In this document: positions 34,054 to 44,749 of the stretch, piece after piece | How positions within the stretch are numbered: the first letter of the stretch is position 1 | How the letters are laid out: every line of letters begins with the position of its first letter | Origin: Serratia marcescens | GTDB taxonomy: Bacteria > Pseudomonadota > Gammaproteobacteria > Enterobacterales > Enterobacteriaceae | Direction of reading: 5' to 3' | Length of the DNA stretch: 64,000 bases | Assembly: GCF_001902635.1 (NCBI RefSeq) | Contig: NZ_MJAO01000017.1 | Coordinates: 61,759 to 125,758, forward strand | The notes under the pieces: generated by a model | Told to the model about the DNA's origin: nothing | Databases searched by the model: none | What the model saw: only the letters and a program-made list of their open reading frames with translations | Translations under genes and position numbers: made by a program

Positions 34054-34430
34054 ACCCGTATTTTACCGAAGTGATCGACGCCCACATCGCCATTGAACGC
34101 TGGCTGGGCAAAGGAACAGGAGAAGAGCAGGCGCTGCTGGCGCGCTTTATGCCGGATTTCAGCATGATTGCGCTGAACGGTGCCCCGCTGGATTTCGCCG
34201 CGCTGTGCGCCTTTTTCTGCGCGCATCGTGCTGCCAAACCGGGATTGGAAATCGTGATAGAAGAGATGAAACTGGTGGCCGAATGGCCGACGGGAGCGGT
34301 AGTCAGCTACCGGGAAAAACAGAGTCTGCCGGGACAAAGCGCCACGCTGCGCCACTCCACGGTGGTGTTTGAGCGTCTGCCCACCGCGCTCGGCTGGCGG
34401 CATTTGCACGAAACCGCCGCGGCACAATAA
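34050..34430 (+). CDS. DUF4440/SnoaL-like protein
   Basis: 126 aa from ATG 34050 sharing ATGA with the MFS stop. Fold features of NTF2-like proteins: helical N-terminus, LLARFMPDFSMIALNGAPLDF, and beta strands with VVSYREKQSL. Known: such proteins bind small molecules or act in stress; here it is translated with the MFS gene, hence probably linked to the exported substrate. Function not determined. Confidence 0.8.
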   Translation: MNPYFTEVIDAHIAIERWLGKGTGEEQALLARFMPDFSMIALNGAPLDFAALCAFFCAHRAAKPGLEIVIEEMKLVAEWPTGAVVSYREKQSLPGQSATLRHSTVVFERLPTALGWRHLHETAAAQ

Positions 34431-34529
34431 TCACAGGAAGCTGCCGGCCAGAAACAGTTCCCAACCGACGACCACCCCGCACAGAGTTACCGCGCTGAAA
34501 ATGACTTCAAACAGATAGCGATTGATCAT
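34431..34529 (-). CDS. Putative 32-aa membrane peptide
   Basis: 32 codons: start ATG 34529-34527, stop TGA at 34433-34431. The ribosome site GAGG lies 9 bases before ATG. Peptide MINRYLFEVIFSAVTLCGVVVGWE followed by LFLAGSFL shows one hydrophobic helix behind a basic start. It sits directly after the terminator of asr, so would need read-through or its own promoter. Small size means moderate confidence. Confidence 0.5.
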   Translation of the reverse strand: MINRYLFEVIFSAVTLCGVVVGWELFLAGSFL

Positions 34530-34549
34530 CGTGCGTAGCCTCAAAAGAA

Positions 34550-34572
34550 GACACCCGGATAAACCGGGTGTC
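34550..34572 (-). terminator. Terminator of asr
   Basis: On the minus strand: GACACCCGG, loop TTTAT, CCGGGTGTC followed by TTCTTTT. A 9-bp perfect stem, the expected position after the asr stop. Confidence 0.9.
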
Positions 34573-34625
34573 TGAAATACGGGCTGGAGAGTGCGGAACC
34601 TTTCGGTCCCGCAAACATCACTTAA

Positions 34626-34976
34626 TTAAGCTTTTTTACCGGCTTTTTTGTGGTGTTTTTTAGCGGCCTGAGCTTTCTGCACTGGCGCTTTTTTGTGGTG
34701 CTTTTTAGCAGCCTGGGCTTTCTGAGCTGGCGCTTTTTTGTGGTGCTTTTTAGCAGCCTGGGCTTTCTGAGCTGGCGCTTTTTTGTGGTGCTTAGCTTTT
34801 TTGTGGTGCGTTGCTTTAGCTGGCGCTTTTTCAGCAGCAGCCGCTGGCGCAGCGGTGGTGGTGGTCGCAGCTGGCGCGGTGGTGGTAGCCGGAGCAGTAG
34901 CTGCAGTATCAGCAGCGAAAGCAACAGAAGACAGACCCATAGTGGCAGCAACGATCAGCGCTAATACTTTTTTCAT
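34626..34976 (-). CDS. asr: Acid shock protein Asr
   Basis: 116 aa. Signal peptide [21 protein letters not shown] (cleavage after residue 21 or 22), an Ala/Thr/Pro linker (24-50) and a Lys/His-rich tail with three tandem 15-residue repeats (residues 63-107, [15 protein letters not shown] type; the third has Val instead of Ala). Known: Asr is an acid-induced periplasmic, very basic protein, cleaved in the periplasm and protecting the cell under acid stress; activated by RstA/PhoB in E. coli. The RstA-like box upstream supports the same control. Terminator follows. Confidence 0.95.
   Translation of the reverse strand: MKKVLALIVAATMGLSSVAFAADTAATAPATTTAPAATTTTAAPAAAAEKAPAKATHHKKAKHHKKAPAQKAQAAKKHHKKAPAQKAQAAKKHHKKAPVQKAQAAKKHHKKAGKKA
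34656..34790 (-). repeat. Three tandem 45-bp repeats within asr
   Basis: Three 45-base units encode the 15-residue Lys/His repeats of Asr. Copies 1 and 2 are nearly identical in DNA, pointing to recent duplication and potential length polymorphism. Confidence 0.85.
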
Positions 34977-35030
34977 CTTTAAATCCTCAGAGTGTTGTTT
35001 CGGTAAGCTCCGGTGGAGCCGTTGAAACAG

Positions 35031-35092
35031 ATACTAGTGGAATCAAACGGCCGTTTCCGTGAGTGATTGGTTTCGCCGAGTAACCAAATGTA
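35031..35092 (-). promoter_or_regulatory. asr promoter with RstA box
   Basis: On the minus strand TACATTTGGTTACT (35092-35079) matches the RstA consensus TACATNTNGTTACA at 13 of 14 fixed positions counting the N positions as free. A -10-like TAGTAT lies at 35036-35031. Known: RstA activates asr at low pH. Recalled consensus; not scored by computation. Confidence 0.75.
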
Positions 35093-35134
35093 CAACGTTT
35101 GTGAATGGCACTTGAGAACCGCAAAGGCGAGTAT

Positions 35135-36151
35135 ATGCTGAAGGAAGACGCCCCTCGACACAGGGTCACTCACGCGATGAAAACCGCCTCACTGAAACAC
35201 GCGCCAAGCCGCTTCGCCGGCCTGGTACTCGCCGGTCTGCTGCTGCTGACGCTGCTCTATCTGTTCGTGCAGCACTGGGCGGATTTTGTACAGTACTGCA
35301 TCAACTTCCAGATTTACATGCACCGCTATTTGGTGCTCTATCTGCTGCAACAGCGCAACCATCAATACAGCGGCGGGCTGATGCTAACGCTGGCCAGTTT
35401 CGCTTATGGCTTCCTGCACTCCATTGGCCCCGGCCACGGCAAGTTCGTCATTACCACTTATCTCGCTACCCACCGCCAACAGCTGAACGCCAGCCGGCTG
35501 ATCACCCTGCTGGGCAGCCTGATGCAAGGGGTGATCGCCATTGTGTTCGTGGTCGTGCTGGCGGTGGCGCTCAACCTGTCGATGGGCGATCTCAGCCTCA
35601 GCCGTTACTGGGTGGAAAAAGGCAGCGCGGTATTCATCGCCGTCTTCGGCCTGATGGTGATCCTGCGCGCCAATGGCTGGCGCTGGCGTCGGCGTCGTTC
35701 ACCGGTCATCAAAGCGCTGCACCCGGCGGACCACGCGCATACGGCGGCGTGCGATTGCGGCCACCGGCATCAACCCGGCGCGACCGAACTGACCGGCGGT
35801 TGGCGCAACGCGCTGTGGCTGATCGTCTCCATCGGTATTCGCCCATGCAGCGGCGCAATCCTGATTCTGGTGTTCGCCAACGCCATCGGCATGTTCACTT
35901 GGGGGGTGATCTCCGCCATGAGCATGGCGCTGGGCACCGGGCTGTCTATCATGATTCTCGCCACGCTGGTGCACCACGCGCGCGAGCGCTTTCTCGCCCA
36001 TCAACCCGGCCTGACAGGCTATTATCTGGCGCAGGCGTCGCGTATCGCCGTGATGCTCGGCGGCGTGATCCTGATTCTGTTCGCGCTGGTGCTGTTCAAT
36101 TCGGTGATCCCGGTCAGCGCCAACGGCGATTTTATCGCCGCCGGCTGCTAA
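35135..36151 (+). CDS. NicO-family nickel/cobalt/zinc exporter (ZevB/RcnA-like)
   Basis: 338 aa from ATG 35135; other starts at 35105 and 35177 are possible. Six transmembrane helices; motif HGKFVITTYLATHRQQ after the SIGPGHG segment (HSIGPGHGK), the metal-exporter signature, and a cytoplasmic His/Cys cluster HPADHAHTAACDCGHRH. Known: NicO-type RcnA exports nickel/cobalt; ZevB imports zinc with partner ZevA. No ZevA-like gene neighbours it. The direction of transport cannot be told from the sequence. Confidence 0.85.
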   Translation: MLKEDAPRHRVTHAMKTASLKHAPSRFAGLVLAGLLLLTLLYLFVQHWADFVQYCINFQIYMHRYLVLYLLQQRNHQYSGGLMLTLASFAYGFLHSIGPGHGKFVITTYLATHRQQLNASRLITLLGSLMQGVIAIVFVVVLAVALNLSMGDLSLSRYWVEKGSAVFIAVFGLMVILRANGWRWRRRRSPVIKALHPADHAHTAACDCGHRHQPGATELTGGWRNALWLIVSIGIRPCSGAILILVFANAIGMFTWGVISAMSMALGTGLSIMILATLVHHARERFLAHQPGLTGYYLAQASRIAVMLGGVILILFALVLFNSVIPVSANGDFIAAGC

Positions 36152-36181
36152 CGCCGGTGAGGGCGAAATCGTCCCGGTCGA

Positions 36182-36568
36182 TTACAGCTTCTCGATTCCG
36201 CTGGTATCCGTCGCACACAGGCGGATGCGGTGCCCATCCGGATCCAGTGCCACAAAGGTGTAGCCAAACTCCAGCCTGCTCGGTGGCAACGCCATTGGAA
36301 CATTGCGCGCTTTAAAGTCGCGATAAATGGCGTCGACCTCTTCAATCGAAATATCAGTCAGACACAACTCAAATCCGCCGAATGCCGGTTGGGGCTTAGG
36401 CTCGATATCGTGCTTGGTTTGCAACCCTAAAATAAAACCATCTTTTAACGAGAACACGGAAAAACCGGGGAAAGCCTCGATCGGTCCCTCACCCAAAATA
36501 GCTTGGTAAAACGCGGTGCTGGCTTCGACGTTGTCGACGTACAAAATCACACTATTAGGCTTGAACAT
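36182..36568 (-). CDS. VOC-superfamily protein (glyoxalase/bleomycin resistance fold)
   Basis: 128 aa. VOC fold: SVILYVDNVEASTAFYQAIL at the N-terminus and FVALDPDGHRIRLCA near the end, a paired beta-alpha-beta-beta-beta module. No complete metal triad beyond HDIEPKP and the Glu of FELCL is certain. Known: family includes drug-binding and lyase proteins. Function unknown. Single gene, preceded by a promoter in the 36570 region. Confidence 0.85.
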   Translation of the reverse strand: MFKPNSVILYVDNVEASTAFYQAILGEGPIEAFPGFSVFSLKDGFILGLQTKHDIEPKPQPAFGGFELCLTDISIEEVDAIYRDFKARNVPMALPPSRLEFGYTFVALDPDGHRIRLCATDTSGIEKL

Positions 36569-36828
36569 ACCGCTCCTCCTGTAAAGGCTTAACGTCAGAT
36601 GTATTCAATAGCGCTCGATGTATTTAGAGTAGAAATAATCAAATATGAAATTAATCACCATAAGAAAGAATACCTTTGCCATCGACAACTGCATATGTAT
36701 TTCACACACAGACCAACTTTTATTGATATATATCAAAAACCGATTTCCAGCAGATTTCTATCGCAAAATAACAATAATGATCACTTAATTAAATGCACCT
36801 TACGGTAAGCGTTAAAAAGAGGGAGAAA

Positions 36829-36927
36829 ATGGATCGCGTCCGAGAAAACATTCTCCACCGCGAAGATGAATTCCGGCACGCCACGGCGCATTTTTTACCG
36901 ATGTTTGAATGGGCAGGCGAAGCGTAG
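36829..36927 (+). CDS. Putative small protein (32 aa), possibly a truncated gene
   Basis: Start ATG 36829 after GAGGGAGAAA, stop TAG 36927. The peptide is charged, with the DEFRHATAHFLPMFEWAG end. Good ribosome site but no family recognised; may be the remnant of a gene destroyed downstream. Confidence 0.3.
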   Translation: MDRVRENILHREDEFRHATAHFLPMFEWAGEA

Positions 36928-36982
36928 CCCCTTACAGCCCGAAGCGATCGCCACCTAGTATAATCGAAAATCTTACTCGAAC

Positions 36983-37108
36983 ATGCAAGAAAACCATGAT
37001 ATTGCCGAACTATTCAAGCCACAGTGAGTGAATACGCCGGCAGACGCCTTTGCCCAGTTGGCACCACTTTATCCCTTCCTGATCCGTATTGAAGGGGAGC
37101 AGAATAGC
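36983..37108 (+). pseudogene. Likely pseudogene fragment with in-frame stops
   Basis: One frame encodes ENHDIAELFKPQ, then TGA, then VNTPADAFAQLAPLYPFLIR and IEGEQNSDI before TAG. The conserved-looking composition across stops suggests a decayed gene. Family not recognised. Confidence 0.35.
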
Positions 37109-37227
37109 GATATCTAGCTGCAGCGCTCACAACTCTTCGGATAATTACGCGGCGTTCTTTCCGCGATCGCCAACGCAAATCTCGGCATGGTCTACACTTA
37201 AAACACGTGTGTCGAATGGAGAGCCGA

Positions 37228-37536
37228 ATGTTTAAGAAAGCGGAAAGAACCGAACGCGACATCGATCAGGACGTGACCCTATTGGCCGATACGTTGGATG
37301 AAGTGTTGCGTGAGTCCGGCGACAAGACCCAAGAGGAACTGAAAGCGTTGCACAGCAAGGCGAAAGGCGTGCTGCGCGACGCGCGGGCGCGGTTCAATGG
37401 CTCCACCAGTCTGACACAGCATGCGCGCGACGCGGTCGATCATGCCGACAGCTATGTGCGTGACAAACCTTGGCAGGGCGTAGGGATCGGTGCCGCCGTC
37501 GGCATCGTGCTCGGCGTGCTGCTGGCCCGGCGTTAA
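37228..37536 (+). CDS. ygaM: YgaM-like DUF883 inner membrane ribosome-associated family protein
   Basis: 102 aa from ATG 37228 with GGAGAG just upstream. A helical, charged N-terminal domain (residues 8-75), then ARDAVDHADSYVRDKPW and a C-terminal transmembrane helix GVGIGAAVGIVLGVLLARR. Known: ElaB/YqjD/YgaM family; relatives bind ribosomes at the membrane in stationary phase. Placement upstream of nrdHIEF matches E. coli ygaM. Ends at a weak terminator. Confidence 0.88.
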   Translation: MFKKAERTERDIDQDVTLLADTLDEVLRESGDKTQEELKALHSKAKGVLRDARARFNGSTSLTQHARDAVDHADSYVRDKPWQGVGIGAAVGIVLGVLLARR

Positions 37537-37574
37537 CACCCCCGCAGTCATAAAGATAAAACAGATGTGCGTCT

Positions 37575-37604
37575 GGCCCGCGGAAATCGCGGGCCGTTTA
37601 ATTT
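37575..37604 (+). terminator. Hairpin terminator after ygaM-like gene
   Basis: GGCCCGCG, loop GAAAT, CGCGGGCC then GTTTAATTT. Eight-bp stem with interrupted T tract; also lies at the end of the convergent MocR gene. Confidence 0.75.
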
Positions 37605-39028
37605 GCGTGCCTGAACAGCTGTGCCAGCCCCTGCACCGCCCGCTCCGTCTCCTCTTGCCGAGTGAAATTGGCGAATCCCAACAGCAAGCCCTGCCCAGCC
37701 GGATAATCGATTCGCCAGTCCGACAACGCCTGCGCCGCCAGCCCCCGTTGCCAGGCTTGTGCCGCCAACGGCGCATCCGCCAGGCCGTCATGCAGCCGGG
37801 CCAACAGCTGGATGCCGCCCTGCTGCGGCACCGCCGTCAGCCACGCCCCCAGCTGCCGCTCCAGCGCCTGCGTTAGCCATTCGCGCCGCTGGCGGTACAG
37901 CGGCCGCATGCGTTTCAGATGACGGTAGAAGTGCCCTTGCCGGATAAAGTCCGCCACGCTAGCCTGCAGGAGCGGCGGGCAGCCGCAGCCGCGCAGCCGG
38001 CTGCTGCGCGTGAACGCCTCCGTCAGACCGGCGGGCACCACTAAATACGCCATGCGCAGCGCCGGGAACAGCGTTTTGCTGAAGGTACCGGCGTACAGCA
38101 CCCGTCCCTGAACATCGAGGCTTTTCAGCGGCGGCAGGGGCCGACCGTGGTAGCGAAACTCGCTGTCGTAGTCATCTTCGAGGATCCAGGCCGCACGCTG
38201 CTGCGCCCAATCAAGCAGCGCCATCCGCCGCGCCAGGCTGAGCGAGACGCCGAGCGGGCTTTGATGGGTCGGCGTCACCACCGCCAACCGCGCCTCAGGC
38301 TCGGTCAGGATACCGGCGGCCACATCCATACCCTGTTCATCCACCGGCACGGCGACCGGCCTGGCGCCGGCAGCCCGCAACAGCGGCCGCGTGACCGGAT
38401 AGCCGGGATCTTCTACCCATACCGCGTCGCCGGCCTGCAACAGCGTCTCCGCCACCCAGTCCAGCAACGCCGGGTAACCGGCGCAGAGGAAAATCTGCTC
38501 CGGCCGGCAGCTGATGCCGCGCGACAAATGCAGATAATGGGCGATCGCCTCGCGCAGCTCTGGCAGGCCGCCGGCCGGCGGTAGCGCCAGGGAAGCGGCC
38601 GTGGAACCGCGCAACTGGCGGGCAACAATCCGCTGCCACAGCGCTCGTGGAAACGCATCCAACGCCGGCACACCCAGCTGGAAAGGTTGCAGCATGCCCT
38701 GCGGCTGCAGCGGATCGGGCGCCATCGCCGCCAACGGCGGCGCAACGGGATGCGCCTCCGGCAGCCTGAGCTGCAGCTGCGGCGAAACATAGGTGCCCGC
38801 CTGCCCGCGGCTCTGCAAGAAACCTTCGGCGATCAGCTGCGCGTAGGCGCTTTCCACCGTAGCACGCGCCACGCCCAGATCGCTCGCCAACCCGCGCACC
38901 GAGGGCAGCCGGCTGCCCGCCGCCAGGCTGCTCTGGGCGATGGCGTCTTTAATTCGCAGGTAAATCTGCCGGTACAGCGGTTCGGCGAGCCGACTGTCCA
39001 GCCGCAGCGAGGTCAGAAAGGATTGCAT
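37598..39028 (-). CDS. MocR/PdxR-type regulator (GntR HTH fused to aminotransferase domain)
   Basis: 476 aa. N-terminal GntR winged HTH (about residues 15-78; PLYRQIYLRIKDAI start and SVRGLASDLGVARATVESAYAQL) followed by a class I aminotransferase-like domain with the PLP-lysine segment AGTFSKTLFPALR (Lys in SKTLF). Known: MocR regulators use PLP as effector or cofactor; PdxR controls vitamin B6 synthesis. Divergent from the AhpD-like gene with direct repeats TTATGGCC in between. Target is probably that gene. Confidence 0.9.
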   Translation of the reverse strand: MQSFLTSLRLDSRLAEPLYRQIYLRIKDAIAQSSLAAGSRLPSVRGLASDLGVARATVESAYAQLIAEGFLQSRGQAGTYVSPQLQLRLPEAHPVAPPLAAMAPDPLQPQGMLQPFQLGVPALDAFPRALWQRIVARQLRGSTAASLALPPAGGLPELREAIAHYLHLSRGISCRPEQIFLCAGYPALLDWVAETLLQAGDAVWVEDPGYPVTRPLLRAAGARPVAVPVDEQGMDVAAGILTEPEARLAVVTPTHQSPLGVSLSLARRMALLDWAQQRAAWILEDDYDSEFRYHGRPLPPLKSLDVQGRVLYAGTFSKTLFPALRMAYLVVPAGLTEAFTRSSRLRGCGCPPLLQASVADFIRQGHFYRHLKRMRPLYRQRREWLTQALERQLGAWLTAVPQQGGIQLLARLHDGLADAPLAAQAWQRGLAAQALSDWRIDYPAGQGLLLGFANFTRQEETERAVQGLAQLFRHAN

Positions 39029-39127
39029 TATGGCCTGGTTAAATAATCATTTTATGGCCCTATAGCATAGACCATAAGGCCGTTAAAGTAGCGCCATGAT
39101 TTCGTTACCTACCGATTGAGGTTGACC
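39028..39127. promoter_or_regulatory. Divergent control region with TTATGGCC repeats
   Basis: TTATGGCC occurs at 39028-39035 and 39052-39059 (24 bases apart, same face of the helix) and as inverted relative CCATAAGG at 39072-39079. Repeats at the start of a MocR gene resemble the direct repeats these regulators bind. Confidence 0.55.
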
Positions 39128-39559
39128 ATGATTAAGCAACGTTTGAACTATGCCGAGCTGGCGCCCGCACCGTACAAAAATATGGTGAGTGCGCTGATGG
39201 CGCTGGAGAAAGGTGCCCTGGACAAGGCAACCATCGAGTTGATGTTTATGCGCGTTTCGCAGATCAACGGCTGCGCCTACTGCCTGGATATGCACGGCAA
39301 AGCGCTACGTGAAAGCGGCTTCAGCCATACCAAGTTGGATACGCTGGCGGGCTGGCGCGTCAGCCATGAATTCAGCGAACGCGAACGCGCGGCGCTGGAG
39401 TGGGCTGAGTCGGTCACGCTGATCGCCGCCACCGGCGCGCCGGACAACGTTTTCGAGGCGCTAAAGGCGCACTTCAGCGATACCGAGATCGCCGATCTGA
39501 CCTTCGCCATCAGCATCATGAACGCCTTCAACCGGCTGGCCGTCAGCATGCGCCAGTAA
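39128..39559 (+). CDS. Carboxymuconolactone decarboxylase/AhpD-like protein
   Basis: 143 aa from ATG 39128. The AhpD redox motif CAYCLDMHGK (Cys-x-x-Cys with conserved His) around residue 53, preceded by ELMFMRVSQING. Known: AhpD-fold proteins act as alkylhydroperoxidase-like reductants. Probably regulated by the divergent MocR gene. A GC-rich 11-bp hairpin (39566-39576 with 39583-39593) follows. Confidence 0.9.
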   Translation: MIKQRLNYAELAPAPYKNMVSALMALEKGALDKATIELMFMRVSQINGCAYCLDMHGKALRESGFSHTKLDTLAGWRVSHEFSERERAALEWAESVTLIAATGAPDNVFEALKAHFSDTEIADLTFAISIMNAFNRLAVSMRQ

Positions 39560-39661
39560 GCCGTTCCTTCCCCCTCGCAGCGGAGGGGGAAGGCATCACC
39601 CGCAAAATTTTTCCCCTCGCTTTTCCAGCCCCGGTGCGGCCTGCGCGCAAAACCCAACAAA

Positions 39662-39710
39662 ACACCATATATAGCGTGGTTGATAAAATAAATATCAACA
39701 TATAGTATTT
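39662..39710 (+). promoter_or_regulatory. Tandem NrdR boxes upstream of nrdHIEF
   Basis: ACACCATATATAGCGT (39662-39677) fits the NrdR box. The ATATAG core recurs 31 bases later inside TCAACATATAGTATTT (39695-39710), the three-turn spacing usual for NrdR pairs. An inverted repeat GTTGATA (39679-39685) and TATCAAC (39693-39699) lies between them, possibly for another regulator such as Fur. Confidence 0.8.
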
Positions 39711-39826
39711 TACCTATCAACCGCAGGGACTGCCATTCGGTTGATAACGCCGTCAGAAACGCCAGGAACGATGCTCCGTTATCTGACTTGTCCGCCTTTT
39801 CCTCAGCCAAAAGGTAAATGCGAATC

Positions 39827-40057
39827 ATGAGCATTATTATTTACAGCAAACCAGATTGTGTCCAGTGCAACGCCACCTATCGCGCATTTGATAAACAGGG
39901 GATTGATTATCAGGTGATCGATCTCACCCAGGATCAGCAGGCGCTGAACCACGTTAAATCATTAGGTTATCAGCAGGTTCCGGTGATTATCGCCGGCGAC
40001 GATCACTGGTCCGGTTTCCGGCCGGACAAGATCGGCGCGCTGGCGTTCGCCTGTTGA
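39827..40057 (+). CDS. nrdH: NrdH, glutaredoxin-like electron donor
   Basis: 76 aa from ATG 39827 (ATG 39818 gives 79). Active site CVQC at residues 10-13 and the GFRPDKIG end typical of NrdH. Known: supplies electrons to the class Ib ribonucleotide reductase NrdEF. First gene of nrdHIEF; the gap to nrdI is nine bases. The NrdR boxes upstream predict repression when dNTP/ATP levels are high. Confidence 0.95.
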   Translation: MSIIIYSKPDCVQCNATYRAFDKQGIDYQVIDLTQDQQALNHVKSLGYQQVPVIIAGDDHWSGFRPDKIGALAFAC

Positions 40058-40066
40058 GGCCCGCCG

Positions 40067-40452
40067 ATGAATCCGCTGGTCTATTTCTCCAGCAGTTCGG
40101 AGAACACCCATCGGTTCGTTGAGAAACTGGGCCTGCCGGCGATCCGCATTCCGATCGCCGGTGCCCGCAGCAAGCTGCTGATGGAACAACCCTATATCTT
40201 GATCGTGCCCAGCTATGGCGGCGGCAGCGCCGTCGGCGCGGTGCCGATCCAGGTGATCCGCTTTCTCAACGTTCCGCAAAACCGTTCATACCTGCGTGGC
40301 GTCATCGCCGCCGGGAACACCAACTTCGGCGCGGCGTACGGCATCGCCGGCGACATCATCGCCAAAAAATGCCAGGTGCCTTTTTTGTACCGCTTCGAGC
40401 TGCTCGGCACCGCGCAAGACGTCGAAAACGTTCGACAGGGAGTAACCGCATT

Positions 40453-40471
<19 letters not shown>
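40067..40471 (+). CDS. nrdI: NrdI, flavodoxin-like activator of NrdF
   Basis: 134 aa. Flavodoxin-like: [20 protein letters not shown] with the SSSSENT FMN-loop, and PSYGGGS. Known: NrdI reacts with oxygen to make superoxide and assembles the manganese tyrosyl cofactor of NrdF. Its end overlaps the TTG start of nrdE by 19 bases. Complete. Confidence 0.95.
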
Positions 40472-43577
<3,106 letters not shown>

Positions 43578-43639
43578 GGGCTGGCTGGCCGTATCAGGAA
43601 AAGGCTTTCGCGTGAGTGCGACGTGTCGTGCTCCCGCGA

Positions 43640-43843
43640 CTATGTGTTTTGCTTGAAGGCCGCACGCAGCTCAAGCCGCCGCCAAATAGCGCGTTTCTCC
43701 GCGTCGCTGGCGCTCGGCCAGGCGGCGATCTCCGCCCGCGTGCGCCGACACCCCCGGCACTGCTGGGTTTCGTCGTCGATGCGGCACAGGCTGACGCAGG
43801 GCGATCTCACGCCGTATTGGGATTGCTGATTGTCGCCCGCCAT
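43640..43843 (-). CDS. DUF1289 family small protein
   Basis: 67 aa. Cysteine pattern SPCVSLCRIDDETQQCRGCRRT with four Cys, the zinc-finger-like DUF1289 motif. Known: small protein of unknown function, often near SDR or other metabolic genes. Convergent with nrdF. Start at ATG 43843. Confidence 0.88.
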   Translation of the reverse strand: MAGDNQQSQYGVRSPCVSLCRIDDETQQCRGCRRTRAEIAAWPSASDAEKRAIWRRLELRAAFKQNT

Positions 43844-43907
43844 AAACCGCCCTTGATGTAATGTGTGCCGCCACAGGATACCCGATCCTACGGCGGCGCG
43901 TCGTCAA

Positions 43908-44648
43908 TCAGATGATACCGCCGTTGGCGCGCAGGGTTTGGCCGTTGATCCAGCCGCCGTCGGCCCCGGCGAGGAAGGCCACCGCCGCAGCGATATCTTC
44001 CGGCGTGCCCAGGCGCTCCAGCGGCGCCATCTTCGCCAGCCGCTCGATAAGTTCCGGGGTTTTACCGTCGAGGAACAGCCCGGTCGCGGTCGGCCCCGGC
44101 GCCACGGCGTTCACCGTGATATTGCGGCCACGCAGCTCTTTCGCCAGCACGCTGGTCAGCGCCTCGATCGCCGCCTTGCTGGCGGCATACATGCCGTACC
44201 CCGGCTGCAGCAACCCCACCACGCTGGAGGAGAAGTTGATGATGCGGCCGTTGTCGCGCAGGCGCTTCGCCGCTTCACGCATCGTGTTGAAGCTGCCTTT
44301 CAGGTTAATGTCGATCAGGCGATCCGCGTCTTCATCGCACATGTCCGCCACCGGCGCCAGCGCCATCACCCCGGCGTTGTTGACCAGCACGTCGACGCCG
44401 CCAAACGCCTGTTCGGCGCTGTCGAACAGGCGGGCGACCGCAGTCGCATCGCTGACATCGGCTTTGGCACCAAGCGCGCGGCCGCCGCGCAGTTCTATCT
44501 TGCGCACCAGCTCATCGGCCGGCGCCGGGTTGCCGGAATAGTTGATGATGACGGTAAAGCCGTCGGCGGCCAAACGTTCGGCGATGGCGGCGCCGATGCC
44601 GCGCGATGCGCCGGTGACGATGGCGACGGGGTGAGTGGCGTGGTGCAT
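43908..44648 (-). CDS. SDR-family oxidoreductase
   Basis: 246 aa from ATG 44648, preceded by GGAGGAGAG. NAD(P) motif VTGASRGIGAAIA at the N-terminus, NNAG, the catalytic Ser in INFSSSVVG and YAASK. Known: 3-oxoacyl reductase-like short-chain dehydrogenase; substrate unknown. Divergent from the adjacent LysR gene, which likely controls it. Confidence 0.9.
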   Translation of the reverse strand: MHHATHPVAIVTGASRGIGAAIAERLAADGFTVIINYSGNPAPADELVRKIELRGGRALGAKADVSDATAVARLFDSAEQAFGGVDVLVNNAGVMALAPVADMCDEDADRLIDINLKGSFNTMREAAKRLRDNGRIINFSSSVVGLLQPGYGMYAASKAAIEALTSVLAKELRGRNITVNAVAPGPTATGLFLDGKTPELIERLAKMAPLERLGTPEDIAAAVAFLAGADGGWINGQTLRANGGII

Positions 44649-44749
44649 AAATCTCTCCTCCTGGGTCAGTGAGTTGTCATCATGCACCTTTCGGCACGGC
44701 GAATAATCCCCTATTCTTCGTTATCACTATCCGAAATAAACGAACAATT

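Larger units (their letters stand above)
36569..37227. other. Gene-poor region with traces of decayed coding sequence
   Basis: 659 bases. 36600-36800 is AT-rich without convincing coding. At 36829-36927 a 32-codon frame has a strong Shine-Dalgarno (GAGGGAGAAAA) and a clean stop. From about 36960 to 37130 one reading frame runs as coding-like pieces interrupted by stops. The last 100 bases carry the ygaM-like promoter. Confidence 0.5.

Noticed and set aside
36599..36808. 69-codon AT-rich frame before the pseudogene region
   Set aside because: No Shine-Dalgarno, AT-driven composition (Tyr, Ile, Asn, Lys) and no recognisable family.
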